Below, one piece after another: positions 1-12,650 of a stretch of DNA of 64,000 bases (positions within the stretch are counted from its first letter, which is position 1; every line of letters begins with the position of its first letter). A program made the position numbers and the translations under genes. The stretch lies in assembly GCA_018857735.1 (NCBI GenBank), contig JABMCL010002130.1, forward strand, positions 827,501 to 891,500. The letters run 5' to 3'. Origin of the DNA: Alviniconcha marisindica. Lineage: Eukaryota; Mollusca; Gastropoda; Provannidae. The notes under the pieces are model-generated. The model was not told where the DNA came from. It did no database searches and worked only from the letters and a program-made list of their open reading frames with translations.

Positions 1-172
1 TACAGTGGACTCCGTGATCACCGCCACCACACAGACCTGTTACAGTGGACTCCGTGATCACCGCCACCACACAGACCTGTTACAGTGGACTCCGTGATCC
101 CCGCCACCACACAGACCTGTTACAGTGGACTCCGTGATCACCGCCACCACACAGACCTGTTACAGTGGACTC
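1..172. repeat. 40-bp tandem repeat, about 4.3 copies, open at left edge
   Basis: Unit starts TACAGTGGACTCCGTGATCA; copies are nearly identical and the array continues left of the window. On the minus strand each unit has a TAACAG acceptor-like end, but I see no RELCH coding in it. Confidence 0.9.
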
Positions 173-539
173 CATGCCCTCTCCCCCTGCCTGCTTTGTG
201 TATCTGGTTTTCTCCCCCCCTCTCTCTCTGACATGACAATCCATCTCTCTTCTTCTCTCTTCTCTTCTCTCCTCTCTCTCTCTCTCTTTTTAAATTCAAA
301 TTTAATGTTTGCATATATATGATTGTTGGTATGTGTGATGTGCTTTGATTTTGGTTAGGTGTGTATATGCGCCATTGCTTAGCTTCCAATCCTGTTAGAT
401 GTGATCTTGTTTTATACGTAGATAGTGAGATAGCCACTATTCTGTCGCTTTCCATTATTCGTTAAATGTTTTGTAATTCTCTCTCTCTCTCTCTTCTCCT
501 CTCTCTCTCTCTCTCTCTCTCTTCCTCTCTCTCTCTCCT

Positions 540-786
540 AAAAAATTGTTTTGAATTGGTCTTACTTTGCCTTATTATTGCTCTGTTCGTATGATGTGAT
601 GTTTTAGACAGAAATTAGTTTTGTTTTGTTTTGAAGTCGTTTTTCTCTAGCGTATTTAATGGAATTCTTGTTTGATGTATTGAGTGTTGCTGTGTTTGTC
701 ATCAGGGACAGATTTGTAAAAAAGCCGACATGTGCTTAAATCTTTATCCCTGTGTAATAAAGTATTATCTTATCTTATCTTATCTC
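540..786 (+). mobile_element. LINE 3' tail with (TATCT)n end
   Basis: AT-rich sequence ending CCTGTGTAATAAAGTATTAT followed by TCTTA repeats, the form of a CR1-type LINE 3' end. No coding part remains. Confidence 0.5.
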
Positions 787-855
787 TCTGTGTGAGCCTA
801 ATCGGCTTGTAAAATGAAGTTTATTTACGACTCTTTCATTTGTTTATCACTTATT

Positions 856-858
<3 letters not shown>

Positions 859-910
<52 letters not shown>

Positions 911-999
911 GCATCCCACCCCCCACCTCCCACCCCCCACACACAGACAAGCGACAGCGACAGAGAGACACACAGAGAGACAGAAAGGACAAAGGGGGG

Positions 1000-1070
<71 letters not shown>

Positions 1071-1113
1071 GAGAGAGAGGGAGTGAGAGAGACAGAGACA
1101 GAGACAGAGAGAC

Positions 1114-1164
<51 letters not shown>

Positions 1165-1211
1165 CAGAGACAGAGAGATAGAGTGAGAGAGAGACAGAGA
1201 GATAGAGAGTG

Positions 1212-1287
<76 letters not shown>

Positions 1288-1340
1288 CAGAGAGAGACAG
1301 AAGATAGAGTGAGAGAGGGAGTGAGAGGAGAGAAGAGAGA

Positions 1341-1374
<34 letters not shown>

Positions 1375-1496
1375 AATCTATGTGATAGTAATTTAGTGAG
1401 ATGTGTAAAAGAGATAGAGACATAAGCTTTGAGATGAGAGACAGAGAGACAGAGAGAAGAAGGACAGAGAGAAGAGAGAGACAGAGAGAGGAGAGA

Positions 1497-1580
<84 letters not shown>

Positions 1581-1607
1581 GACAGAGACAGAGAGAGAGA
1601 GAGAGAG
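859..1607. repeat. Compound (TC)n ... (GA)n / (GACA)n microsatellite
   Basis: A pure TC tract (about 859-907) is followed by some 600 bases of GA with GACA runs (notably 1530-1580). The opposite-strand polarity of the two tracts makes a long potential hairpin, and each tract is homopurine/homopyrimidine. Confidence 0.95.
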
Positions 1608-1799
1608 GCGGATCGGTTTTGGGCAAAGTCCCAGGAGGGAGGGTGTGTCTTCAGACTGTGGACTGCCACAGACCGGGCTGTGGCCACAGGGCTGCCTCTC
1701 CACAGCAGCCAGAGACCTGTCTGGGCCCTGCCCCCTCCACCTGTGTGATGCACGGCCGTCCATGCATTAAACCCTCAGCCTACATTTCACACGCTCATA

Positions 1800-3175
1800 C
1801 TCCATACAGTACACCCTGATACACAAAACCCAGCATACCCTGATACCCTGCACAGCACAGTATACCCTGATACCCTGCACAGCATACCCTGATACCCTGC
1901 ATAGCATACCCTGATACCCTGCACAGCACAGTATACCCTGATACCCTGCACAGCATACCCTGATACCCTGCACAGCATATTACCCTCACAGCATACCTGA
2001 TACCCTGCACAGCACAGTATACCCTGATACCCTGCACAGCATACCCTGATACCCTGCATAGCATACCCTGATACCCTGCACAGCACAGTATACCCTGATA
2101 CCCTGCATAGCATACCCTGATACCCTGCACAGCATACCCTGATACCCTGCACAGCACAGCATACCCTGCACGGCACAGTATACCCTGATACCCTGCACAG
2201 CATACCCTGATACCTTTCACAGTATACCTTGATACCCTGCACAGCACAGTATATCCTGATACCCTGCACAGCATACCCTGATACCTTTCACAGTATACCC
2301 TGATACCCTGCACAGCACAGTATACCCTGATACCCTGCACAGCACAGTATACCCTGATACCTTTCACAGTATACCCTGATACCCTGCACAGCATACCCTG
2401 ATACCCTGCACAGCATACCCTGATACCCTGCACAGCACAGCATACCCTGATACCGTGCACAGCACAGTATACCCTGATACCCTGCACAGCATAGCATACC
2501 CTGATACCCTGCACAGCACAGCATACCCTGACACACTGCATAGCATACCCTGATACAAAATTGCAAAACCCAGCATACCCTGATACCCTGCACAGCACAG
2601 TATACCCTGATACCCTGCATAGCATACCCTGATACACTGCATAGCATACCCTGATACCCTGCACAGCACAGTATACCCACAGCATACCCTGATACCCCGC
2701 ACAGCATACCCTGATACCTTTCACAGCATACCCTGATACCCTGCACAGCATACCCTGATACCTTTCACAGTATACCCTGATACCCCACACAGCATACCCT
2801 GATACCCTGCACAGCATACCCTGATACCCTTCACAGCATACCCTGATACCCTTCACAGCATACCCTGATACCTTTCACAGTATACCCTGATACCCTTCAC
2901 AGCATACCCTGATACCCCGCACAGCATACTCTGATACCCTGCACAGCATACCCTGATACCCTGCACAGCATACCCTGATACCCTGCACAGCATACCCTGA
3001 TACCCTTCACAGCATACCCTGATACCCCGCACAGCATACCCTGATACCCTTCACAGCATACCCTGATACCATGCACAGCATACCCGGATACCCTGCACAG
3101 TATACCCTGATACCCTGCACAGCATACTCTGATACCCTGCACAGTATACCCTGATACCCTGCACAGCATACCTTG
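1800..3175. repeat. About 1.4-kb minisatellite, units of ATACCCTG and ACAGC
   Basis: Higher-order mix of the modules ATACCCTG, ATACCCTGCACAGC and ATACCTTTCACAGT, about 60 copies of a roughly 22-bp unit. All minus frames stay open as CRVSGYAV-like repeats, a consequence of the unit and not a gene. Confidence 0.95.
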
Positions 3176-3445
3176 GCCAACACAAGGGTATCATCCTTAC
3201 ATTTGTTTGCATAGTTCTCCTTTCAGGCTCACCTGAATATAACATTAAATTTTAACCGCCCCACCACGTCAGAAAAACGGTTGTGCTGCAACACTGTTTA
3301 AAAATGCATCAGGCCAGGTAGCTCAACTCTGACGCAGCTGGCTTTCCCATGGGAAGAAAGTCCAAATGAAAGACAACAGAATCTAGACAAAAAAGTCAAT
3401 GAAAGGAATACAAAAAAGAAGACCATGGAAAGCTGTTGCCACAGT

Positions 3446-3640
3446 GTGGCAGAGCGGAACTCAGAGGGTAATCACATGCACCCTGAAAGCGGAATTCAAC
3501 GGGTACTCACATTCATCCTGAAAGCGGAATTCAACGGGTACTCACATTCATCCTGAAAGCGGAATTCAACGGGTACTCACATTCATCCTGAAAGCGGAAA
3601 TCAATGGGTACTCACATTCATCCTGAAAGCGGGGTTCAGC
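3446..3640. repeat. 35-bp array containing the RELCH exon 24 donor
   Basis: Spacing of CCTGAAAGCGG at 3482, 3517, 3552, 3587 and 3622 is exactly 35 bp. Each unit (minus strand) reads CGCTTTCAGGATGAAT|GTGAGT, the end of exon 24 with its donor. A more divergent copy precedes 3482. Confidence 0.93.
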
Positions 3641-3753
3641 ATTGGGCCGCAGCGAGCCAGAGTGCGGATGAGTTCCACGTGCACAGCATGGTGTTCTCGA
3701 TACACTGGGTCGTCAAAAAACGTCTGTAGCTGCATGTATGCCCTGTCCAGGAC
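3616..3753 (-). CDS. RELCH: RELCH exon 24 (residues 1024-1069), last exon in window
   Basis: Encodes [20 protein letters not shown] then [19 protein letters not shown]. Both boundaries are embedded in tandem arrays: the first 33 exon bases and acceptor recur seven times in a 50-bp array (3771-4120), and the last 16 bases with the GTGAGT donor recur in a 35-bp array (3482-3640). I cannot tell from sequence which copies are spliced. The following exons are not found in positions 1-3600. Confidence 0.92.
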
Positions 3754-4795
3754 CTAGACAGACAGAAAACAGTCTGTAGCTGCATGTATGCCCTGTCCAG
3801 GACCTAGACAGACAGAAAATAGTCTGTAGCTGCATGTATGCCCTGTCCAGGACCTAGACAGACAGAAAACAGTCTGTAGCTGCATGTATGCCCTGTCCAG
3901 GACCTAGACAGACAGAAAACAGTCTGTAGCTGCATGTATGCCCTGTCCAGGACCTAGACAGACAGAAAATAGTCTGTAGCTGCATGTATGCCCTGTCCAG
4001 GACCTAGACAGACAGAAAACTGTCTGTAGCTGCATGTATGCCCTGTCCAGGACCTAGACAGACAGAAAACTGTCTGTAGCTGCATGTATGCCCTGTCCAG
4101 GACCTAGACAGACAGAAAACAGTCTGCGGCTGTATATGTAAATATATATATAGTGGATGTTAACTAGGCTGCACAGGACAAAAACAATACACATCTGTGT
4201 GCTGGTGCAAATGTTGTCCAGGGAGTAGAGGTTTTGTTTTGTGTGTTTTTTAACTGAATCTTCACCTGGTGTATATGCTATTCAAGACCCAGACAAAACC
4301 AAACATCTGCAGCAGTATCATTGTATGCACACTTTGTTCAAAACCCAAACAGAAGGGGGAAACCAATCAAGGTTCAAGGGCCTAAACTTGCAGGGAAAAA
4401 ATAATGTTGTTTCTATTCTGCAGAGAAGCCAGCTGCACAGGGTTGAAGACAACACTGCTTTTGTTAGCTTGGCGTTGCTGCTCTTTGCTTGCTAGTCTTG
4501 CTGTTCTTTCTTGCTCTGCTAGTTTCATTTCCCATTCTTGTTTCAGTTTCCCTACCATGACAGGTCACATAATAATTATACTGCTGAAATGACAAAACAT
4601 TTACTGCCAAAAAACCCATGCACACACTGACCTCTCTAATGCTGATGTTCTCAATGATGCCGCCCAGAGCTGGAATTGTGGCGATACGCACTGACCTGAA
4701 AACCGTTGCACTGTCAGTAAATACACCAGCCACAAAATACATCCGTGAATATTAATACAGGAACTGACAAATGCATGTGCACACGCATGTATACA

Positions 4796-4844
<49 letters not shown>

Positions 4845-5362
4845 ATTCCTGAATAAAATATGCACGTGCGCACACACACACATATACACACACAAACTCC
4901 AAGCACTGGTTTACGACATCCTTCCTTCAACCACTGCCATATTTAGTTACGCCATAGGGTCCAGAAAACTGTCAGCTAATGAGCAGTTTTTTGTTGGTGC
5001 TCAAACAGTAGTAAGTTTGTTACAAACAACTCAAATCATATTACACGTTTGTTTTATAACTGACCATGTTGCTTATGCCAGCTCAAATAGTTTTATAACT
5101 GACCATGTTGCTTATGCCAGCTCAAATAAAACCAAAATCATTTGAATCGAGATGGAACTCTATTTTTTACCCGGGGTGGATGCGCCTCATGTTTACATGT
5201 GTGCCTGGGTGCTAGGTTGCTTCTACAGTCATAGTACCCAAACCTTTCAGAGGGCATTGACCACGTCGGTGGACAGCTGTGGGGAGATAAAGAATGCCCC
5301 TTCAGTGGCGTAACTAAATCTGGCAGAGCTTGGAGGAAGGTGCCAGAAAGCGATGCTCAGTG

Positions 5363-5415
<53 letters not shown>

Positions 5416-6074
5416 TGCATAAACACAAAACGTATATTTTGCAATCAAGAACTTACGTAAGACTATAAAATGTTAAATTCCATTATCTCCACATCAATAC
5501 CTGCTCATCAGTTATAACTTACGGATTTTGTCTGGTGAGAAACAAAAATGTGCCCTACACAATTAGCAAAACATTGAAAATGGGTGACACTGCTGCCCAT
5601 CTGCCTGCATGCAGAATGATCCTGGTGGTGACAGAACCATATCAGCTATAGCCTCCACTCACTGGGCCATCGGCCCTCACCAGTGGCTCTTTAGAGGCAG
5701 TTTGGTGCTGAACAAATCTAACCAACAACACCAGCATTTACTGAAGACAATTTTTTGTTAAAGACTCACACAAAATCAGACACAGTGAGTGCTGGTTCCA
5801 GGGACTTACATGTCAGGGTCGTTAGCCAGCGTGACGAGGGCCGGAACGACCCGCTGCGAGATCAGAGCATCACTGACCCCTTGGATCACCAGCTGCACAC
5901 ACATCATCTTCAGTAGCAATAAGTCAACACCAAACTCACAGACACACAACACAGGTACAGCAGTCTGATCTTGGAAGTCTTACACACACACACACACACA
6001 CACCATCTTCTCTAGCAAGTCAACACCATACTCACAGACACACAACACAGGTACAGCAGTCTGATCTTGGAAGT

Positions 6075-6142
<68 letters not shown>

Positions 6143-6212
6143 ATCTTCTCTAGCAAGTCAACACCATACTCACAGACATACAACACAAGTACAGCCAGTC
6201 AGACCTTGGAAG

Positions 6213-6286
<74 letters not shown>

Positions 6287-8982
6287 ACACACACACACGA
6301 TGGCATGCATGTGTTTCATCCCTCCGCCCCTCCCCTCCACAAACACAGACATCCATAAAGACTTTTATAAAAACAAGAAGGCCAACTTTACCCAAAGCTT
6401 AGCTCCAAAGAAGAACTGACTAACGAAATGCAGGAAGAAGTGATCACCTCAAATAGCGAAGCTGCCGTTGCCCTGACAACAGCTGCTGAGTGAACCACGC
6501 CATCCCACAGCACTCCCAGCAGCAAGTCATGGTTCTCTGGATCCGTCCTGTAATCAGGGAAAAAACAATGATCACTCAACCGGAACACTGCACTTCAATG
6601 CTGCTGTAACAAACAACAGCACTGCTTTGTTACTGCATCAAACCACAGCACTTTGTATCAAACCACAGCACTGCTTTGTTACTGCATCAAACAACAGCAC
6701 TGCTTTGTTACTGCATCAAACCACAGCCCTGCTTTGTTACTGCATCAAACCACAGCACTTTGTATCAAACCACAGCACGGCTTTGTTACTGTATCAAACC
6801 ACAGCACTGCTTTGTTACTGTATCAAACCACAGCACTTTGTATCAAACCACAGCACTGCTTTGTTACTATATCAAACCACAGCACTTTTTTTATCAAACC
6901 ACAGCACTGCTTTGTTACTGTATCAAACCACAGCACCGCTTTGTTACTGTATCAAACCACAGCATGTTGTATCAAGCCACAGCAGTTCCATACTACTGCA
7001 TCAAACCACAGCACTTGGATGCTACTGTATCTAAACACATTCTGAAGACATGCACCAACACCGCAGTAAAAGGTTGCAAGAAAGCAAGCTCCATTAACCC
7101 ATTCATTCTGAGAGGGCAAGCTCCTTTAACCCATTCATTCTGCGAGGGCAAGCTCCTTTAACCCATTCATTCTGAGAGGGCAAGCTCCTTTAATTCATTT
7201 GCTGCCCCAAGGACCTCATATAATGTCATTGGCGAAGTGATTTTCATCTACAAATAGGACAGCATATGACTTCCTGCTTGAATTTCAACTTGTTTCCTAT
7301 ACTGATGTAGAACAGTTTTCAAAGGCTGCAGTTTGGGTGTGGTCTTTCTCTGCAGACTGAACTTGCATGGGAACTGCATTAGATTTTTTGTTATTGGCAG
7401 TTGTTGTTGCTGTTGTAGCATTCCTCACCTAAACACTCTGGGGTATGCAGCTGTATACTGACAGATGCATTCCACAGGGTGAAAGAATTACAGGTGTGGC
7501 AATTTTTTGGACCCACCACACAGGCAGCCACACACTGTCTTCAGAATTACAGGTGTGACCATTTTTTGTACCCATCACACAGGCAGCCACACACTGTCTT
7601 CAGAATTACAGGTGTGACCATTTTTTGTACCCACCACACAGGCAGCCACACACTGTCTTCAGGGAATGTACATCTTTTTCTGGAGGGTGGACACGTTAAG
7701 CATGAAGCTTGCTACTGTTGTAGATACCCCATGTAACTATGCAGCGCAAAACAACATTTGAATGTAGCCCTAGTGTTGTTACTGGTGTTAGTGTGTTGTG
7801 ACACGGCCAAAGCCCTGGTGTTGTTGCTGGTGTCAGTGTGTTGTGACACAGCCCAAGCCTTGGTGTTGTTGCTGGTGTCAGTGTGTTGTGACAGCCCAAG
7901 CCACGGCAGACCAGTTGGCAGTGAATGGGTTCAGTCCAAAGATGCACCAGCAAACATCAGACAGGAAATGGAAGAGTGTGCTACCTGAGCTGCAGCAAGG
8001 TGGCTCGCAGACTGTCCAGCGAGGTTTGACAGAAGGCCAGGGTGCACAGCACCTTCTTCAGAAAGTGGCTGACCTCTTGCCGAGATTCATCCTGAAAACA
8101 TGCACAACACAGCCTTACTGCAGTAGCATGTCAAAGATTCTGGTCACGTTTCATCTTCCCAAACCGCAACTACAGACATTTAGTAATCAGCAATTTAAAA
8201 AACCTGACAATTATGCTCATCAAGGTGGACAATAAATGAGCCAGAAAGACAATGAGGACAACAGATGGGCCTGAAAAAAGACAATGAGGACAACAGATGG
8301 GCCAGAAAGAAGACAACGAGGACAACAGATGAACCAGAAAAAAGACAACGAGGACAACAGATGAACCAGAAAAAGACAATGAGGACAACAGATGGGCCTG
8401 AAAAAAGACAATGAGGACAACACATGGGCCAGAAAGAAGACAATGAGGACAACAGATGAACCAGAAAGAAGACAACGAGGGCAACAGATGGGCCTGAAAA
8501 AAGACAATGAGGACAACGGATGGGCCAGAAAGAAGGCAATGAGGACAACAGATGGGCCAGAAAGAAGGCAATGAGGACAACAGATGAACCAGAATGAAGA
8601 CAACGAGGACAACAGACGAACCAGAAAGAAGACAACAGATGGGCCAGAAAAAAGACAATGAGGACAACAGATGAACCAGAAAAAGACAACGAGGACAACA
8701 GATGGGCATAAAATGGACAATGAGGACAATGGATGGGTGAGAAAGAAGGCAATGAGGACAACAGATGGGCCAGAAAGAAGACAATGAGGACAACAGATGG
8801 GCCAGAAAGAAGGCAGTGAGGACAACAGATGGGCCAGAAAGAAGGCAAGGACCAACTCACGGTGTTAAAAGAGAGAAGAACACCAGCTGCATAAACAGGA
8901 ACAACAGATGTTGTGATGGCAGTGTGACCAAGGTTCACCTGAGAATCTGCAAAAGACAATGAACAGGTAACTGCATGTAATG

Positions 8983-9017
<35 letters not shown>

Positions 9018-12000
9018 ATTCACATGCCCAATACAATTAGTGAATTACAAGGGGGAAAGAAAAGCACATGTTGTACTCTTCTTTAACTGATTCAAAGTGC
9101 AGAACAATTACCACTACATTGTGTGTAATTGCAGCATTTTCCCTAAGAACACAGCATCACCTGGCGCTCTCTTCACCCACAACATCATCTGATGCTCTCT
9201 TCACCCACACCGCAACATCATCTGACACTCTCTTCATCCACATCATCTGACACTCTCTTCACCCACACCACAACATCATCTGACGCTCTCTTCACCCACA
9301 CCACAACATCATCTGACGCTCTCTTCACCCACACCACAACATCATCTGACACTCTCTTCACCCACAACACAACATCATCTGACACTCTCTTCACCCACAC
9401 CACATCATCTGACACTCTCTTCACCCACAACACAACATCATCTGACACTCTCTTCACCCACAACACAACATCATCTGACACTCTCTTCACCCACACCACA
9501 TCATCTGACACTCTCTTCACCCACAACACAACATCATCTGACGCTCTCTTCACCCACAACACAACATCATCTGACACTCTCTTCACCCACAACACATCAT
9601 CTGACGCTCTCTTCACCCACACCAAACATCATCTGACACTCTCTTCACCCACACCACATCATCTGACACTCTCTTCACCCACAACACAACATCATCTGAC
9701 ACTCTCTTCACCCACACCACAACATCATCTGACACTCTCTTACCCACAACACAACATCATCTGACGCTCTCTTCACCCACAACACAACATCATCTGACAC
9801 TCTCTTCACCCACAACACAACATCATCTGACACTCTCTTCACCCACAACACATCATCTGACAGCTCTCTTCACCCACACACAACATCATCTGACATCTCT
9901 TCACCCACACCAACAAACATCATTGACACTCTCTTCACCCACAACAATCATCTGACACTCTCTTCACCCACAACCACAACATCATCTGATGCTCTCTTCA
10001 CCCACACACACACATCATCTGACACTCTTTAGCTCCACATCTCTGACACTCTCTTCACCCACACCACAACATCATCTGACAGCTCTCTTCACCCACACAC
10101 AACATCATCTGACACTCTCTTCATCCACATCATCTGACTCTCTTCACCAACACCACAACATCATCTGAAGCTCCTTCCCACACCACAACAATCTGACACT
10201 CTCTTCACCACACCACAACATCATTACTCTCATTATATCAACACAACACAGTCTGGAAGCTCCTTTCCAAACAATTCAAAACTGCATGCTGAGAGGCTCA
10301 CATTTCCATATTACATTTTATCAAAAACTGATCATCTGGAGAGCTCACATTTCACATATTATCATTACTATCAAATAACACATGCACTGGAGACTCCAGT
10401 TTCCATATATCACTATTACACATCAAATCACTTGACATGCAAAGCTCTCACCTGTAGGGTCAAATTTCAGAACTGCCATTCCCAAAATCACAGAAAATGA
10501 ACACACCTCTAAAACCCAACAAAACAACGTCTGTATAATAATTAACACAAACAGTCTGCTGGCAGCAGCTGGCTTCAAAGCTGTCAACCTGACAGTGCTG
10601 GGGAGGCTCACAGTTTCCATTATTATCATTATTATCAAATAACTGACAGTGCTGGGGAGGCTCACAGTTTCCATTATTATCATTATTATCAAATAACTGA
10701 CAGTGCTGGAGAGGCTCACAGTTTCCATTATTATCATTATTAACAAATAGCTGACAGTGCTGGAGAGGCTCACAGTTTCCATTATTATCATTATTATCAA
10801 ATAACTGACAGTGCTGGACAGGCTCACAGTTTCCATTATTATCATTATTATTATCAAATAACTGACAATGCTGGAGAGGCTCACAGTTTCCATTATTATC
10901 ATTATTATCAAATAACTGACTGTGCTGGAGAGGCTCACAGTTTCCATTATTATCATTATTATCAAATAACTGACAGTGATGGAGAGTTCACAGTTTCCAT
11001 TATTATCATTATTATTATCAAATAACTGACAGTGCTGGAGAGGCTCACAGTTTCCATTATTATTATTATTATTATCAAATAACTGTGCTGGAGAGGCTCA
11101 CAGTTTCCATTATTATCATTATTATCAAATAACTGACTGTGTTGGAGAGGCTCACAGTTTCCATTATTATCATTATTATCAAATAACTGACTGTGCTGGA
11201 GAGGCTCACAGTTTCCATTATTATCATTATTATCAAATAACTGACTGTGTTGGAGAGGCTCACAGTTTTCCATTATTATTATTATTATCAAATAACTGTG
11301 CTGAAGAGGCTCACAGTTTCCATTATTATCATTATTATCAAATAACTGACTGTGCTGGAGAGGCTCACAGTTTTCTATTATTATCATTATTATCAAATAA
11401 CTGACAGTGCTGGAGAGGCTCACAGTTTTCATAATTATCATTGTTATCAAATAACTGATTGTGCTGGAGAGGCTCACAGTTTCCATTATTATCATTATTA
11501 TCAAATAACTGACTGTGCTGGAGAGCCTCCAGTATCCATTATTATCATTATTATCAAATAACTGCATGCATTTATAACACAGACAAGAGCAGATAGCCAT
11601 AACACTTACCAAGGCAGTCTTCTGGTAGATCTACCAGCTCTGCAAACTTCACTTTTATCTGTAAAAAAAATTGCATGAAAACTGATACTAGTAATAACAT
11701 GGCTTGGTTAAAACAAACAAAAAAACAAAACAAAAAAGTCATTTTTGGTTAGTTAACCTCAGAGGGTCACCTCAGGTTGAACTGTCAAGAAGATGGACAA
11801 CAACAAAGAAACACAGAGATATCTCCAGTAAATAGATGCTGAACAAACATGAGATGTGTAGCTGTTTTGCTCACTCGGTGATCTTTTAACTGACATAGTA
11901 ATTGCTAGCTGGAAAACTTGCAAATAATAAGCAGCATTATACTACCACAATTCTCTCTTGTCCCATAAACAGCAAAATACTACATACTGTTACAGTGTGT

Positions 12001-12389
12001 GAACTCAACACAATGTTAGACAAATGCAAGACATATTTTTCTCTTTCAATATTTTGTCTTTTGACTGATGCTGTAATCGTTAGCTGAATCACTCACAAAA
12101 AGTATAACACACTAGCAACCAGTAGTATGCTACAGCAATTCTGTTGTTTTCCATAAACAGTAAAGTACTACCAATGCTTACAGTGTGTGAAATGAAGCAG
12201 ACATGAAACTGACCTTTTTGTGCGTGAACGTTTTGCCGAAGATGCAGCAGAAGGTATGGACGTATGTACACAAGGCAGACACCACACGTGGCAGCGACAC
12301 CCCCACCCCCATCATTACCTCCAGCAGCCGAGGAATCCTGCACACGTTGCAATGTCACGGCACCAAGGCGTGTGACACAGAGTGCACAG

Positions 12390-12464
<75 letters not shown>

Positions 12465-12537
12465 ACACACCACCCACACCCATGCACACACCCACACACC
12501 CATGCACACACCCACACCCACACACACACACATGCAT

Positions 12538-12576
<39 letters not shown>

Positions 12577-12609
12577 TGCACACACACACATGCACGCACA
12601 CACATGCAT

Positions 12610-12650
<41 letters not shown>

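Noticed and set aside
1..1760. Missing RELCH C-terminal exons
   Set aside because: Read on the minus strand, no segment resembles the expected C-terminal helices; the 40-bp repeat and the 1640-1750 segment give no match.
851..1763. Ser/Leu-rich open frames of about 300 codons
   Set aside because: Translation of TC/GA microsatellite.
1787..2856. Open minus frames of CRVSGYAV repeats
   Set aside because: Product of a stop-free tandem unit; several frames are open together.
3446..4128. CRISPR-like direct repeats
   Set aside because: Units are contiguous without variable spacers, and the DNA is eukaryotic.
5247..5345. Possible extra RELCH exon between exons 22 and 23
   Set aside because: It has a CCCCACAG acceptor-like site, but exons 22 and 23 join directly in phase and match the family across the joint.
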